From assembly GCA_905116865.2 (NCBI GenBank), contig CAJHNH020006557.1, positions 91,001-155,000 on the forward strand: 64,000 nt of DNA, written 5' to 3'. Below, piece by piece: positions 1 through 11,100 of the stretch. Made by a program: the position numbers and the translations under genes. Position 1 is the first letter of the stretch. Each line of letters begins with the position of its first letter. This DNA comes from Candidula unifasciata (lineage: Eukaryota; Mollusca; Gastropoda; Stylommatophora; Geomitridae). The notes under the pieces were generated by a model. It had not been told where the DNA came from. It saw only the letters and a list, made by a program, of their open reading frames with translations, and did not search any database.

Positions 1-870
1 GGCCTTCTCTTTCCAGTTGGTTACACCAGGTGTTTGCAAGTCTGTCTGGACATTATCTCTCCATAGTCTTCTTGGTCTGCCTCATAGTCTACAACCATTC
101 AGCTCCCTTGTGTATACAGTTTTTACTTCTGTCATCTGACATTTTTTCAATATGCCCCAACCATTTCAGTTTACTAGCTCTAATGATGCCAGTGATCAAT
201 CATGATTTAAACAGATTTTGAATTTTATGGTTTTTTTCTCACTCTTCATTCACCGCTGTTTGCATCTTTGATGAGTCTAAAGATTCATTATAATACTCCG
301 TTTTCGAAAACCTGTAATAAGGCTTCATCTCTTTTAGTTGTGCTCAAAGTTTCAGAGCCCTATAAAATGACGGTCTTATCAACGTTTTATATATTTTATA
401 TATTTTGATCTTGGTGTTTTGCGAGAGAGACGCTGACTTTTTGTTGAAGGGCATAGTATACTTTATTTCCAGATTGTATTCTAGATTGTATTTCTTCTCT
501 CAGCATGTTGGAGCAGTTGAAGTTTGCACCCAAATACTTATATGTTTCCATTCGTTTGATTTTCGTATCATCGACTTCTATGTGGCCAGAGTTTTATATC
601 CTTTCCCTGTCTAGTAATTATCATGTATGCTGTCTTATCTTGATTGAAAACTAGTGCCATTTTCTGAGCTGATTTTTTTTAAGAGAGTCAGTGTTTTTAA
701 CAGTCTCTAGTTCATTTTCTCAAACATCATCAGAAGATTCTTCTATGTTCTTGTTCCTTATTTTTCTCCATGAAAAGAAATGTGTACAGAGCATCACCTT
801 GCTTTAAACCAGTTGTTATTTGAAAAGAGTCTGGCTCTATGCCTTTTTTATATTACTGTATAACAAGTGA
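1..870 (-). mobile_element. Non-LTR retrotransposon RT C-terminal fragment (degenerate)
   Basis: Read on the minus strand, broken frames give QITTGLKQGDALYTFLF (the RT GxxQGD..S block), then NTKIKIYKTLIRP, then LKWLGHIEKMSDDR. This is the thumb and C-terminal part of a reverse transcriptase family that also appears at 62265-62924. Several stops and frameshifts make it a fossil. It continues off the left edge. Confidence 0.75.
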
Positions 871-879
871 CATGAAATG

Positions 880-1850
880 TTGAGTTCTTCATGAGGGAAA
901 GCTAACAGATACATTTGAAATAAAAACAGGTGTGCGACAGGAATGTCTTTTGTCGCCTCTCTTAAGTTTACTGGCAATAGACTGGATTATGACAACAGTA
1001 ACTGCTAACACCAAGAATGGAATTTAGTAGACCCCTAGAAAACAGCTTGATGATCTGGACTTTGCTGATGATATTGCTCTTCTGTCCCATTCACGGAATC
1101 AGATGCAAGATAAATTAAATATACTTGATGCGATATCACAGCAGGTTGGTCTGAAAATCCATAAAGGAAAGACAAAGATAATGAGAATAAATCAGGCAAT
1201 TAGTAATGTGGTTTCTCTTAATGGCACCCCACTCCAAGACGTGGAGTCGTACGCCTATTTGGGCAGTAATGTAGACAAAGATGGAGGAACTGATAGAGAT
1301 ATTAAAATAAGAATACAAAAGGCAAGAGGGGCTTTCATAGCACTAGGGAATTTGTGGTCGTCAGAAGAAATTAAAAGAAATACTAAACTAAAATTTTTTT
1401 ATTTTAATGTCAAATCAGTACTATTGTATGGGGAGGAAACATGGAGAACAACTAAGACAATTACTGATAAATTACAGACATTCATTAACTGGTGCCTGCG
1501 CAGAATAGAGGGAATTAAATGGTATGATAGAATAACTAATGTTGAACTTTGGAACAGAACTAAACAGGCTCCAGTGGACCAAGAGGTGAGGAATAGACGC
1601 TGGCATTGGATAGGACACACACACACTGAGAAAACAGGAGAACAGCATAACTAGAATATCTTTGCATTGGAACCCACAGGGGCATAGAAATAAAGGAAGG
1701 CCAAAAAACACATGTAGAAGAGAGCTGGAGAATGAAGTTAGAAAGATGGGGAGAGCTCCATGCAATGGTGAAGGATAGAACGACTTGGCGTGAGCTGGTT
1801 GAGGGCCTATGCTCCATTGGGGGATAGAAAGGCAGAAGAAGAAGATTTAA
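880..1850 (+). mobile_element. Non-LTR retrotransposon RT palm-to-C-terminus fragment
   Basis: Frames read TGVRQECLLSPL, then [15 protein letters not shown] (catalytic F-A-D-D box), then the 183-codon open stretch at 1103-1654. That stretch holds the thumb, with [31 protein letters not shown] and RWHWIGHT. After a frameshift, HWNPQGHRNKGRPKNT follows. There are two stops before the FADD box, so it cannot be active. It sits tail to tail with the neighbouring minus-strand fragments. A related piece lies at 46720-46920. Confidence 0.82.
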
Positions 1851-3780
1851 CAAGTGTCTTCCATACATAGTTTGGTCATGGTAATTAACTTCTTTGATAT
1901 TCCAAAGTCCTGCATAGCATTCTATAAATTGTTTCTATGTAAACTATCATACGCCTTTTTAAAATCCACAAAAACATTATGAACATCTCTTCTGTATTCC
2001 CAGTTTTGCTCTGCTATTTGCCGTAAAATGAATATCTGATCTATTGTTGATTTGTTCTGTCAAAAACCCGCTTGGTAGTCTCTTGATATGTCTTCGACAT
2101 ATGGTTTTAGCCAGTTTAGTATTACCGCTGATAGTATCTTTTATCTTGTAGATAATAGTGATATTCCTTTATAATTTTCCCACTTACACTTGTCTCCTGT
2201 TTTTAAAATAGGTGCTAATAAAACCACTTTCCATTCATGGGGTAATTTCTTTCTCTTCCAAACTAGTTTTATTTATTCATATATCTTTACATGTATTGTA
2301 TGACCACCTTCTTTTATAAGTTCAGCGGCAATTCCATCAGCACCAGTTGCTTTATTGTTTTTAAGCCGTGTTATGACATACAGTACTTCTTCAAAATCAG
2401 GCTCTTCAATATTTGGTTCACATGGTAATATTTCTTTCTGTGGAAAAGTATTAAATGGAGTTTCACAATTTAACAGTTCAGCAAAGTATTCCTTCTATCA
2501 GTTACATATTTCCTCATTATTATTTATCATCTTCCGATTGTGATCTTTCAAACCAAAATAGTTTGTTGATGTACTTGTTTTACAGCCTTTGGCTCTTTAA
2601 AAAACTTTCTGGATTCGTTGTTCTGATGGTTAGCTTCCATATCCAAGACAGTTTTGTTTGTGTCTTCTCGCTTTTGTTGCCGAACTACTTTTGTAGGTTC
2701 TTTACTTTCTGTTCTGTATTTTCTTCATTTCGAATGTTACTAGTATCATTTAGCCAAAACTGCCTGGCATGTTTTTTCCTACTGACTGCTTCTTCACATT
2801 TTGTATCGAACCATTTATTCTTTCTGTTTATGGTGGACACACCAAGACATCCTTCTGCAATGGTTTGAATTATATTCTTTAAATTCATCCAGGTTTGGTC
2901 AACGTATTCCTCCGTTGGGATTTGTCAACGTATTCCTCCGTTGGGATTTGTGTAAATTGTTGTAGAAGGATCTTATAAACTTGATTTTTAATTTTGCACC
3001 AACCAGGTAGTGGTCTACTATGACACTCAGCTCCTCTGCAGCTTATAACTTGTTGTATGTTTGATGCATTTCCGTTATTTATTAAAATGTGATCTGTTTT
3101 ATTATAAGTTATCTTGTCACATGATTGCCAGGTTTGTTTATGTATATCTTTCCTTTGAAATCTGGAGCTGCTTATCTGTAGTTCTTTCGCTACAGCGAGG
3201 TTGATTAATCTCTATCCATTATCGTTTGAATTAGTATGTAGGCTTTCCATGCCTGCTACATTTTTATAGGTGTTTTCTCTTCCTATCTTTGCATTGAAAT
3301 CTTCTAAGACAATCAATATGTATCGTTTTTGAGCTGCATCTATGAAATTCTCAAGGAGATCATAGAAACCTTCTTTAATATTATCTTCTTTATCTTCAGT
3401 GGGTGCATGCACATTAATCATCGTAAAATTTTTCCCATTTTTCTTTTCTTCGTAACTTACTGATCCTATCGTTAACAGCTTCACAATTTATAATACTATC
3501 TCAAAACTTTTTCTTAATAACAAATCCTGTCCCTAGTTCATGTTGTTTTGAGTGTTTTCTACATACACTATGATCATTCCATTTTCCTCTATGGTACCCT
3601 GTCCTGGCCATCTTATTTATTGAATTTTTGTTATATCCGTTCTGTATTTTGATAACTCACGGGTCAGTGTTTTAGCTGCTCCAGCTCTAAAGGGTCCGTA
3701 CATTCAGTGTTTCCAATCTCAAAAGTCCTTTAACGTTTCAGATTCGTTGTCGGTTTAAATCCATCCGAAATCGAAGCTTA
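1850..3780 (-). mobile_element. Non-LTR retrotransposon, endonuclease plus RT, degenerate
   Basis: Minus-strand reading from 3780 gives an endonuclease section with HAPTEDKEDN and LEDFNAKIGRENTY in an open stretch at 3484-3212. A linker follows (2888-2685, with NKWFDTKCEEA). RT finger motifs then appear, with CKWENYRGIS, KILSAVILNRL and YQAGFLTEQ, down to about 1860. It has an apurinic-type endonuclease followed by RT, as in many EN-RT non-LTR clades. Frameshifts are frequent. A 24-25 bp direct duplication lies inside it at 2897-2950. Confidence 0.78.
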
Positions 3781-3959
3781 GATATCTGTTTGATGACGAG
3801 ATTAAGTTTTACGAAGATGGGGGTGTAGGCCCTTCTCTTCAGCCCCTAACCCAGAGGACCAGGGTGTCTCTCTTTGTTCTCCACCTTCGACCTTTCCGCT
3901 TTGGGAGCCCAGCTGGTAGCTACGCTACTGCAGGCATAGTTCTCAGGAACGCTGAGAAA

Positions 3960-4500
3960 CACAATCTTTCAACCACGATGTATATATAATAAATGGATGA
4001 AATACTTTATAAATGCTGAATTAAGAATCAACATCATGGCACTCGGGACACCCCCATGAGCGCTTGGTTCCCATCTTCAGCAGCAAACGAAGAGTTCCAA
4101 TTCCGATGGCACCAGTAACTGTCTGATTGTATATCTTTTTCACCCTTCCCTTGAGTGTTGAGCGTCGGCCATATTCCCTGGTAACTCGTCACAGCGCCAT
4201 TCTCCTCAGACCGTAATGATCTATTTGCGCTTCCGCACTATTTATTCGCTCCTAGAGGGCCCTTACAACGTCTAGCTTGTCATACATCATTTCACCACCA
4301 AGGGGTGCAGAACCGGCCAGTTTATCTGCCTGCTCATTTCTCAACACACCGGCATAACCTGGAGAGAATACCCAAAGGATACTAACTACCCGGGACCTCC
4401 GAGATGATGCCTGAAACTCTGCACGGAACATACCTGTCTCCACCTTTATATACTTATAAGGAGCGTGTGTATTCGCAACACACATTAATGTTCAGTTAGT
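3960..4500 (-). mobile_element. RNase H-bearing non-LTR retrotransposon, 3' end, copy 1
   Basis: An open minus-strand stretch at 4485-4252 includes WVFSPGYAGVLRNEQADKLA, the C-terminal part of a retroelement RNase H (typical PGHxGxxGNExAD, with the His replaced by Tyr). The tail at 4250-4020 parallels the tail of the plus-strand relative at 22760-23690 (shared cagcag-rich then cattcgggacact-like text, in reverse). The flank 3830-3960 is GC-rich with no recognisable coding. Confidence 0.72.
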
Positions 4501-5214
4501 GTTTAATTAGGAATTGACATTACAGCACTCGTGACATTCCCATAAGTGCTCCGTCCCCATCTTCAACAGCAAGCGCAGAGTTCCAGTTCCGAAGCCAACA
4601 GTCGTGTCCGACAGATATCTGCTTGATCCTGCCAGAAGTCATATGCTTGTCTCAAAGATTAAGCCATGCATGTCTTAAGTTCACACTGTTCCACGATGAA
4701 ACCGCGAATGGTTCATTAAATCAGTCGAGGTTCCTTAGATGACACAATCCTACTTGGATAACTGTGGCAATTCTAGAGCGCCGGGGAGTACATCGCTCAC
4801 AATGTACCCCGGAGAAGCCGGTGATACATGCGACACCACTGGACGCCTGCCGACAGGACTGACCGAAAAAGCTAAGCCAGCTTACTGAATGCTGGCCCGC
4901 AACTCGTCGAGAGAGAGAGCGGGCCTTTAGCGAGACCTTCGTGGGAACCACCGTTAACAGACACTTTCGTTCACTCACACCGCGACCGTGGCAACGAACA
5001 GTGGACACACACAGTATCTTGACCCTTTGCCCCCCACTACATCGGAATCCGCCTGGGAGGTGCCAGCTAACGGGATCGCCTTTCCACTGTGTTGAACATC
5101 GGCCAGATCCGGTATCCCCTCACAGAACCAGTTTCCTCAGCCGTGAAGAGAATGGCGTCTGTGCTTCCTTTACAACGTCTAGCTTGCCATGCATTGTGTG
5201 CCTTTTCAGCGAGC
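4500..5214 (-). mobile_element. RNase H retrotransposon tail, copy 2, split by an rRNA-containing segment
   Basis: The 4500-4612 stretch and the approximately 5085-5200 stretch match successive parts of copy 1 (for example tacaacgtctagcttg occurs in both). The intervening roughly 470 bases, which hold the 18S-like piece, have no counterpart in copy 1. I infer an insertion into the retroelement. The exact ends of the inserted segment are uncertain. Confidence 0.55.
4616..4779 (+). rRNA. 18S rRNA 5'-end fragment (pseudogene)
   Basis: From tatctgcttgatcctgcc through gtcatatgcttgtctcaaag, aagccatgcatgtct, gaaaccgcgaatgg, tcattaaatcag and gataactgtgg to aattctagagc, this follows the universally conserved first roughly 165 bases of eukaryotic small-subunit rRNA, with scattered substitutions. 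The next 42 bases form an imperfect hairpin (ccggggagtacat / atgtaccccgg). Then tgatacatgcgac resembles the next rRNA phrase (taatacatgc). No further rRNA is clear after about 4860. It is a fragment, not a working rDNA unit. Confidence 0.9.
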
Positions 5215-7458
5215 ATTAACGGGTCGCCACAACATGCAGAAATGTATTAACGGGTCGCCACAACATGTAGAAATGTATTAACGGGTCGCCACAACATGAA
5301 TAAATGTATTAACGGGTCGCCACAACATGAAGAAATGTATTAAAGGGTCGCCACAACATGAAGAAATGTATTAACGGGTCGCCACAACATAAAGAAATGT
5401 ATTAACGGGTCGCCACAACATGAAGAAATGTATTAACGGGTCGCCACAACATGCAGAAATGTATTAACGGGTCGCCACAACATGAAGAAATGTATTAACG
5501 GGTCGCCACAACATGTAGAAATGTATTAACGGGTCGCCACAACATAAATAAATGTATTAACGGGTCGCCGCAACATGCAGAAATGTATTAAAGGGTTGCC
5601 ACAACATGAAGAAATGTATTAACGGGTCGCCACAACATAAAGAAATGTATTAACGGGTCGCCACAACATGAAGAAATGTATTAACGGGTCGCCACAACAT
5701 GCAGAAATGTATTAACGGGTCGCCACAACATGAAGAAATGTATTAAAGGGTCGCCACAACATGAAGAAATGTATTAACGGGTCGCCACAACATGCAGAAA
5801 TGTATTAACGGGTCGCCACAACATGCAGAAATGTATTAACGGGTCGCCACAACATGCAGAAATGTATTAACGGGTCGCCACAACATGCAGAAATGTATTA
5901 ACGGGTCGCCACAACATGCAGAAATGTATTAACGGGTCGCCACAACATGCAGAAATGTATTAACGGGCCGCCACAACATGCAGAAATGTATTAACGGGTC
6001 GCCACAACATGAAGAAAAGTATTAACGGGTCGCCACAAATGCAGAAATGTATTAACGGGTCGCCACAACATGCAGAAATGTATTAACGGGTCGCCACAAC
6101 ATGCAGAAATGTATTAACGCGTCGCCACAACATGCAGAAATGTATTAACGGGTCGCCACAACATGAAGAAATGTATTAACTGGTCGCCACAACATATAGA
6201 AATGTATTAACGGGTCGCCACAACATGAAGAAATGTATTAACGGGTCGCCACAACATAAAGAAATGTATTAACGGGTCGCCACAACATGAAGAAATGTAT
6301 TAACGGGTCGCCACAACATGCAGAAATGTATTAACGGGTCGCCACAACATGAAGAAATGTATTAAAGGGTCGCCACAACATGAAGAAATGTATTAACGGG
6401 TCGCCACAACATGCAGAAATGTATTAACGGGTCGCCACAACATGCAGAAATGTATTAACGGGTCGCCACAACATGCAGAAATGTATTAACGGGTCGCCAC
6501 AACATGCAGAAAAATGTATTAACGGGGTCGCCACAACATGCAGAAATGTATTAACGGGTCGCCACAACATGCAGAAATGTATTAACGGGCCGCCACAACA
6601 TGCAGAAAATGTATTAACGGGTCGCCACAACATGAAGAAAAGTATTAACGGGTCGCCACAAATGCAGAAATGTATTAACGGGTCGCCACAACATGCAGAA
6701 ATGTATTAACGGGTCGCCACAACATGCAGAAATGTATTAACGCGTCGCCACAACATGCAGAAATGTATTAACGGGTCGCCACAACATGAAGAAATGTATT
6801 AACGGGTCGCCACAACATATAGAAATGTATTAACGGGTCGCCACAACATATAGAAATGTATTAACGGGTCGCCACAACATGCAGAAATGTATTAACGGGT
6901 CGCCACAACATGCAGAAATGTATTAACGGGTCGCCACAACATGAAGAAATGTATTAAAGGGTCGCCACAACATGAAGAACTGTATTAACGGGTCGCCACA
7001 ACATAAAGAAATGTATTAACGGGTCGCCACAACATGAAGAAATGTATTAACGGGTCGCCACAACATGCAGAAATGTATTAACGGGTCGCCACAACATGCA
7101 GAAATGTATTAACGGGTCGCCACAACATGAAGAAAAGTATTAACAGGTCGCCACAACATGAAGAAATGTATTAACGGGTCGCCACAACATGCAGAAATGT
7201 ATTAACGGGTCGCCACAACATGCAGAAATGTATTAACGCGTCGCCACAACATGCAGAAATGTATTAACGGGTCGCCACAACATGAAGAAATGTATTAACG
7301 GGTCGCCACAACATGCAGAAATGTATTAACGGGTCGCCACAACATGAAGAAATGTATTAACGGGTCGCCACAACATGAAGAAATGTATTAAAGGGTCGCC
7401 ACAACATGAAGAACTGTATTAACGGGTCGCCACAACATAAAGAAATGTATTAACGGGT
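5215..7458 (+). repeat. 31-bp tandem satellite, about 72 copies, with higher-order structure
   Basis: The unit reads attaacgggtcgccacaac then atgcagaaatgt, 31 bases. Variants at the atg(c/a)ag, taaag and aaaggg positions recur in patterned order. A rare variant (gaagaaaagt) occurs at 6011, 6634 and 7129, and another (gaactgtatt) at about 6975 and 7409, giving higher-order spacings of about 623, 495 and 434 bases. Open frames across the array are by-products. The unit matches the subterminal segment of Charlie-group hAT elements (see findings). The array lies in the intron downstream of the exon at 7983. Confidence 0.97.
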
Positions 7459-7459
7459 A

Positions 7460-7560
7460 TCCTGTGTTCTTCTTCTAATTCTCAACCAGCTGTACACTAC
7501 GTACGGAAGGTCCTGTGTTCTTCTTCTACTTCTCAACCAGCTGTACACTACTACGGAAGG
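7460..7560 (+). repeat. 51-bp direct duplication at the satellite edge
   Basis: Two adjacent copies of a segment starting tcctgtgttcttcttct and ending cggaagg sit right against the end of the 31-bp array. They differ by a substitution and a short deletion. No coding content is seen. Confidence 0.85.
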
Positions 7561-7790
7561 TCCTGGTTTTTCGCCCATGTGGACTTTGGCTGTGTGCCAG
7601 GGTCTGAGTTTTGCATGTACATTCGTTTTACTGGCTTCTTTGTGTGTAGTATTTTATTATTCCTTGCCGCTCGAGCAGATGCCTTCCGACTTTGAAGTAA
7701 GCACCCAATTAGTCTACTCTTACGACATGCTTGTCGGGGAAGCCAGTGGGTCTATTCTTGTTTTTTCCCCACAACGTAGCCCCTGAACCC
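7560..7790. repeat. Dispersed repeat fragment, related to 17440-17790
   Basis: Both places share phrases such as ctacgacatgctt, tgcatgtacattcgttt / tgcacatccgtttta, and gggcttct-type runs before a G/C-rich end. I see no protein or terminal repeats and cannot name the family. Confidence 0.4.
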
Positions 7791-7982
7791 ACAATGGGAA
7801 GTTCATATATTGACTCAGTGGGCATTAAGTAGAAGACAAGCACTAGCAGCATGTGAATTCTTGATTGGTTTTTGAAGAATGAGAGAGAGCTGTTTGGATT
7901 GTTTTGAGAGCAGTAATACCCGCATTTTATTGTTCATTCATTCTATATGGACATTCAATCCTATGTATTTGTTAAGTCTTAC

Positions 7983-8128
7983 TTGCTCATTTCAGGATAA
8001 AATTGCTGGTCCCATACAGAGTAAAGTGAGTTGGTAACGTACAGACGTTTACCATCTAGGCTCAGTTGGATCATCTGTGGACCTCCCTCAAGGCGCTTGC
8101 CTTTCACAAAAACTGGTTTGGGTTGACA
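7983..8128 (-). CDS. SELENBP1: SELENBP1 exon (most 3' exon found)
   Basis: The acceptor is ttttgctag before TGTCAACCC and the donor is AGCAA|gtaagact. The 146-bp exon runs from phase 0 to phase 2. It encodes [30 protein letters not shown] and [13 protein letters not shown]. The remaining family C-terminus (VMLQVDVD... to SDIW) was not seen anywhere on the minus strand below this point and probably lies past the window edge. Confidence 0.94.
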
Positions 8129-11100
8129 CTAGCAAAATAGAGAAGCCTTGTGACCAGTAAGCAACAGAATGGACACTAAGATAACATCATCATCATCATC
8201 ATCATCAAGTGCTTTGCCGACTGGCATGGGCGATCATGTCTCTCTACAATCTGCTATCCGCAGCTGCATGTACCAGTTCGTGTGTTGACACCCATCAATG
8301 CCATGATAAAAGGCCGTCTAGAATCTTCTCGCTCTGATTTTCTCTCTCTTTCCACAGATCTTTTCAGTAGTCACGACATGTTCCATTTTCCCTCTTCTCA
8401 TTAACGTGACCAAAAAATGATGTTTTCTGATTTTTGTTATACGTTGTGTCCGAACACTCGCCTTTTTCAAACATCTGGGTTGCTCTTCTTAGCTGTCCAG
8501 GGAATTCTAAGGATTCTTCTGTAAAACCACATCTCAAGAACCTAGAGATACTGTTTGGCTTGTTATTATTTTCTAGGATTCACAGCTGTATGTTAAAATT
8601 GGCTCTATGTAGCATGCGAGAATTCTTTTCCTAACCTCCAATGACATGGATTTATTGCCTAAAATGTACTTCATTTTATAAAATGCAATTTTGGCTTCTC
8701 CTATTCTGTTCTTCATCTCTGTGATACATCTTCCCTCGGATGTTATCCATGTGCCTAGATACTTAAATTTCTGTAGTCAGTAGCATGTCCCTTTGCAGAA
8801 CTTTGCATCCATAACAACCCTTCGGTGAACTTCTCGGTCACAAGCAAGATGTCCCGCGCCGGATACACCTATCTGGAGATCATCCGCCAAATCCTGTACC
8901 CATCTTCTCTTTGCTTTCTTCTTCCTCTCTTCTCAGGCACATACCCCTCGATTATTATTCTCTCCAAACTTTCGTGACGTTTCAAGTGACCAGAATATTT
9001 CAATTTTCTGTTTTATCGTCTATAACAGCCAGCCTTCTTCAGTATTCAGTTCTTGAATTATGGATGCATTTGTTATTTTCTTTACCCATGATATTCTTAG
9101 AATTAGGATATTCTTAGAACTAGGATATTCTTAGAACTAGGATATTCTTAGAACTAGGATATTCTTAGAACTAGGATATTCTTAGAACTAGGATATTCTT
9201 AATCGAATTAGCGGATACGAGAAGAAGAACATAATCCGAAAATAATACACGAAAATTATGTTCTGGTATGGAGCGGTGTCGAACAACGAGCGAGAGCTAA
9301 ACATGGAGTCGGTTTTATAATTTACCCCGATAGTGCAAAAAACATTGTCCACACTGAATTTATATCAGAAAGAATCATACTAATTCAGATCAAAGAAGGG
9401 TCTAGAACAACAACGATTGTGCAAACCTATGCTCCCTATAATGACGGTTACAGCGAGGAAGACAGTAAAGAATACTTTTAGAAACTTTCCGACATTTAAA
9501 ACAACGTCAGTGAAAGTGATGATCTAATTGTGATGGGTGATTTCAATGGAAAAATAGGATTCGAGAAGATCGCCATACGAAGAATGTATGGGGCCATTCA
9601 GTGATGCAGATACGGACTGTAACAGTAACGGGGAACATCTTCTTAACTTGTGTTTACAACAAGGGCTTAGAGCAACGAACATTTTTTTTTTTCAGCATTG
9701 ACGCAGTCATACCAAAACCTGGTATAAATAGGACAATTTAGATCAGGCTCCACAAATTGACTTCATTCTATTCAGGAAGACAAAGTGAAAACAATTAGTA
9801 GACTCACGAGTCCTACAAAAAACAAACATTGACACTGATCATAGACCAGTTATTAAAGATGAGATTCAACAAGAAATTAGGAGGCTATGCTCAACAACAC
9901 TTCCAGGCGACCAACATCGATTCAGAGTGGACATGTATTAGGACGGCTATGCTCAACACACTTCAAACCAAATGCGGAGTCAGAATGGTGAGACAACGAA
10001 GTTAAAGACAGCGTATCCAGAAAGAAGGAGGCATCTAAAAATGGCTAAAATCAAAATCACATTAAGATAATGTCCATTACAGATTAGTGAGAAGAAAAGC
10101 AAATGCAAAATTAAAGCGTCTAAAGTAGGACTGTACCGAATAGTGATTTTCACTATTCAGCTGAATACGAATAGCGGGACCAACCAACTATTCGACCGAA
10201 TACGATTACGAATAGTGTATCATCATTATCAGGTGCCTGGCTGACTAGCCTGGGTTATTATGCCTCGCCACAATCTGCGATTTCCTGCAGCATGTAAAAG
10301 TTTGTGTGCTGACACACTTCCAAGCCATGCAACAAGACTGTCAAGAATCTTATCTCGTTGTCTTCCTCTATCCACAGAATTTTCCAGTGGTCACCACATA
10401 TTCCATTTTCCTTCTTGTCATAACATGGCTGAAAAAGGACGACTGTCTACTTCTGATGTCTGTGATTGGTTGTGTTCGGGCTCCAGCCTCTTTCAAAACT
10501 TAGTGGTTGCTTTTTTTAACTGTCCAAGTTATTTTAAGCATTGTTCTGTAAAACCACATCTCTGAGGCCTCAAAAAATTGTTTGGCTTGCCTACCGATTA
10601 TCCATGACTCACAGCCATATGTTAAAACTGGATGTATGTAGCAAGCAAGAATTTTTTTTCTAACCTTCAAGGACAAAGATATATTGCATAAGATGTTCTT
10701 CAATTTAAAAAATGCAGTTTTTGCCTGTCCTATTCTGTTTCTTATTTCAGTAAAACATCTTCCATCTGATGTTATCCATGTGCCCAGATACTTTCATTTA
10801 TGTACTTGCCCCAAAATAACACCACTGGCTTTAATTACACATTTAGGAATAATTCGTTTCTTTTATACCACCATTACTTCTGTCTTCCCACTTTTCAAAC
10901 TGAGGCCCATTCTTCCACTTTCGAATAGTGTATAGTGTATAAAATAGATCTAAAAAAAAAAAGACATTCATATGTCAAATGTACGCTGAAATTTTACTTC
11001 ACAAAATGTAGTACAGAATAGTAAACATTAAAAACATTTTATGTTTTGCATCCTTCAGTCAGTCAGTCTGTGGTAACTAATACCTAGGAATGAAAATATT

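Noticed and set aside
1..5200. Missing C-terminal exon of SELENBP1
   Set aside because: I looked for VMLQVDVD, NPNFLVDF and GGDCSSDIW-like coding on the minus strand and saw none. The space is taken by retroelement fragments.
4721..5219. Possible genes at 4721-5008 and 4941-5219
   Set aside because: They overlap the rRNA-derived segment and retroelement tail and show no protein family signal.
6424..6709. Cys/His-looking repeat frames in both strands of the 31-bp array
   Set aside because: Unit length 31 is not a multiple of three and the frames exist only where indels keep them open.
5215..7458. CRISPR-like array
   Set aside because: Units are contiguous, with no unique spacers, and the DNA is from an animal genome.
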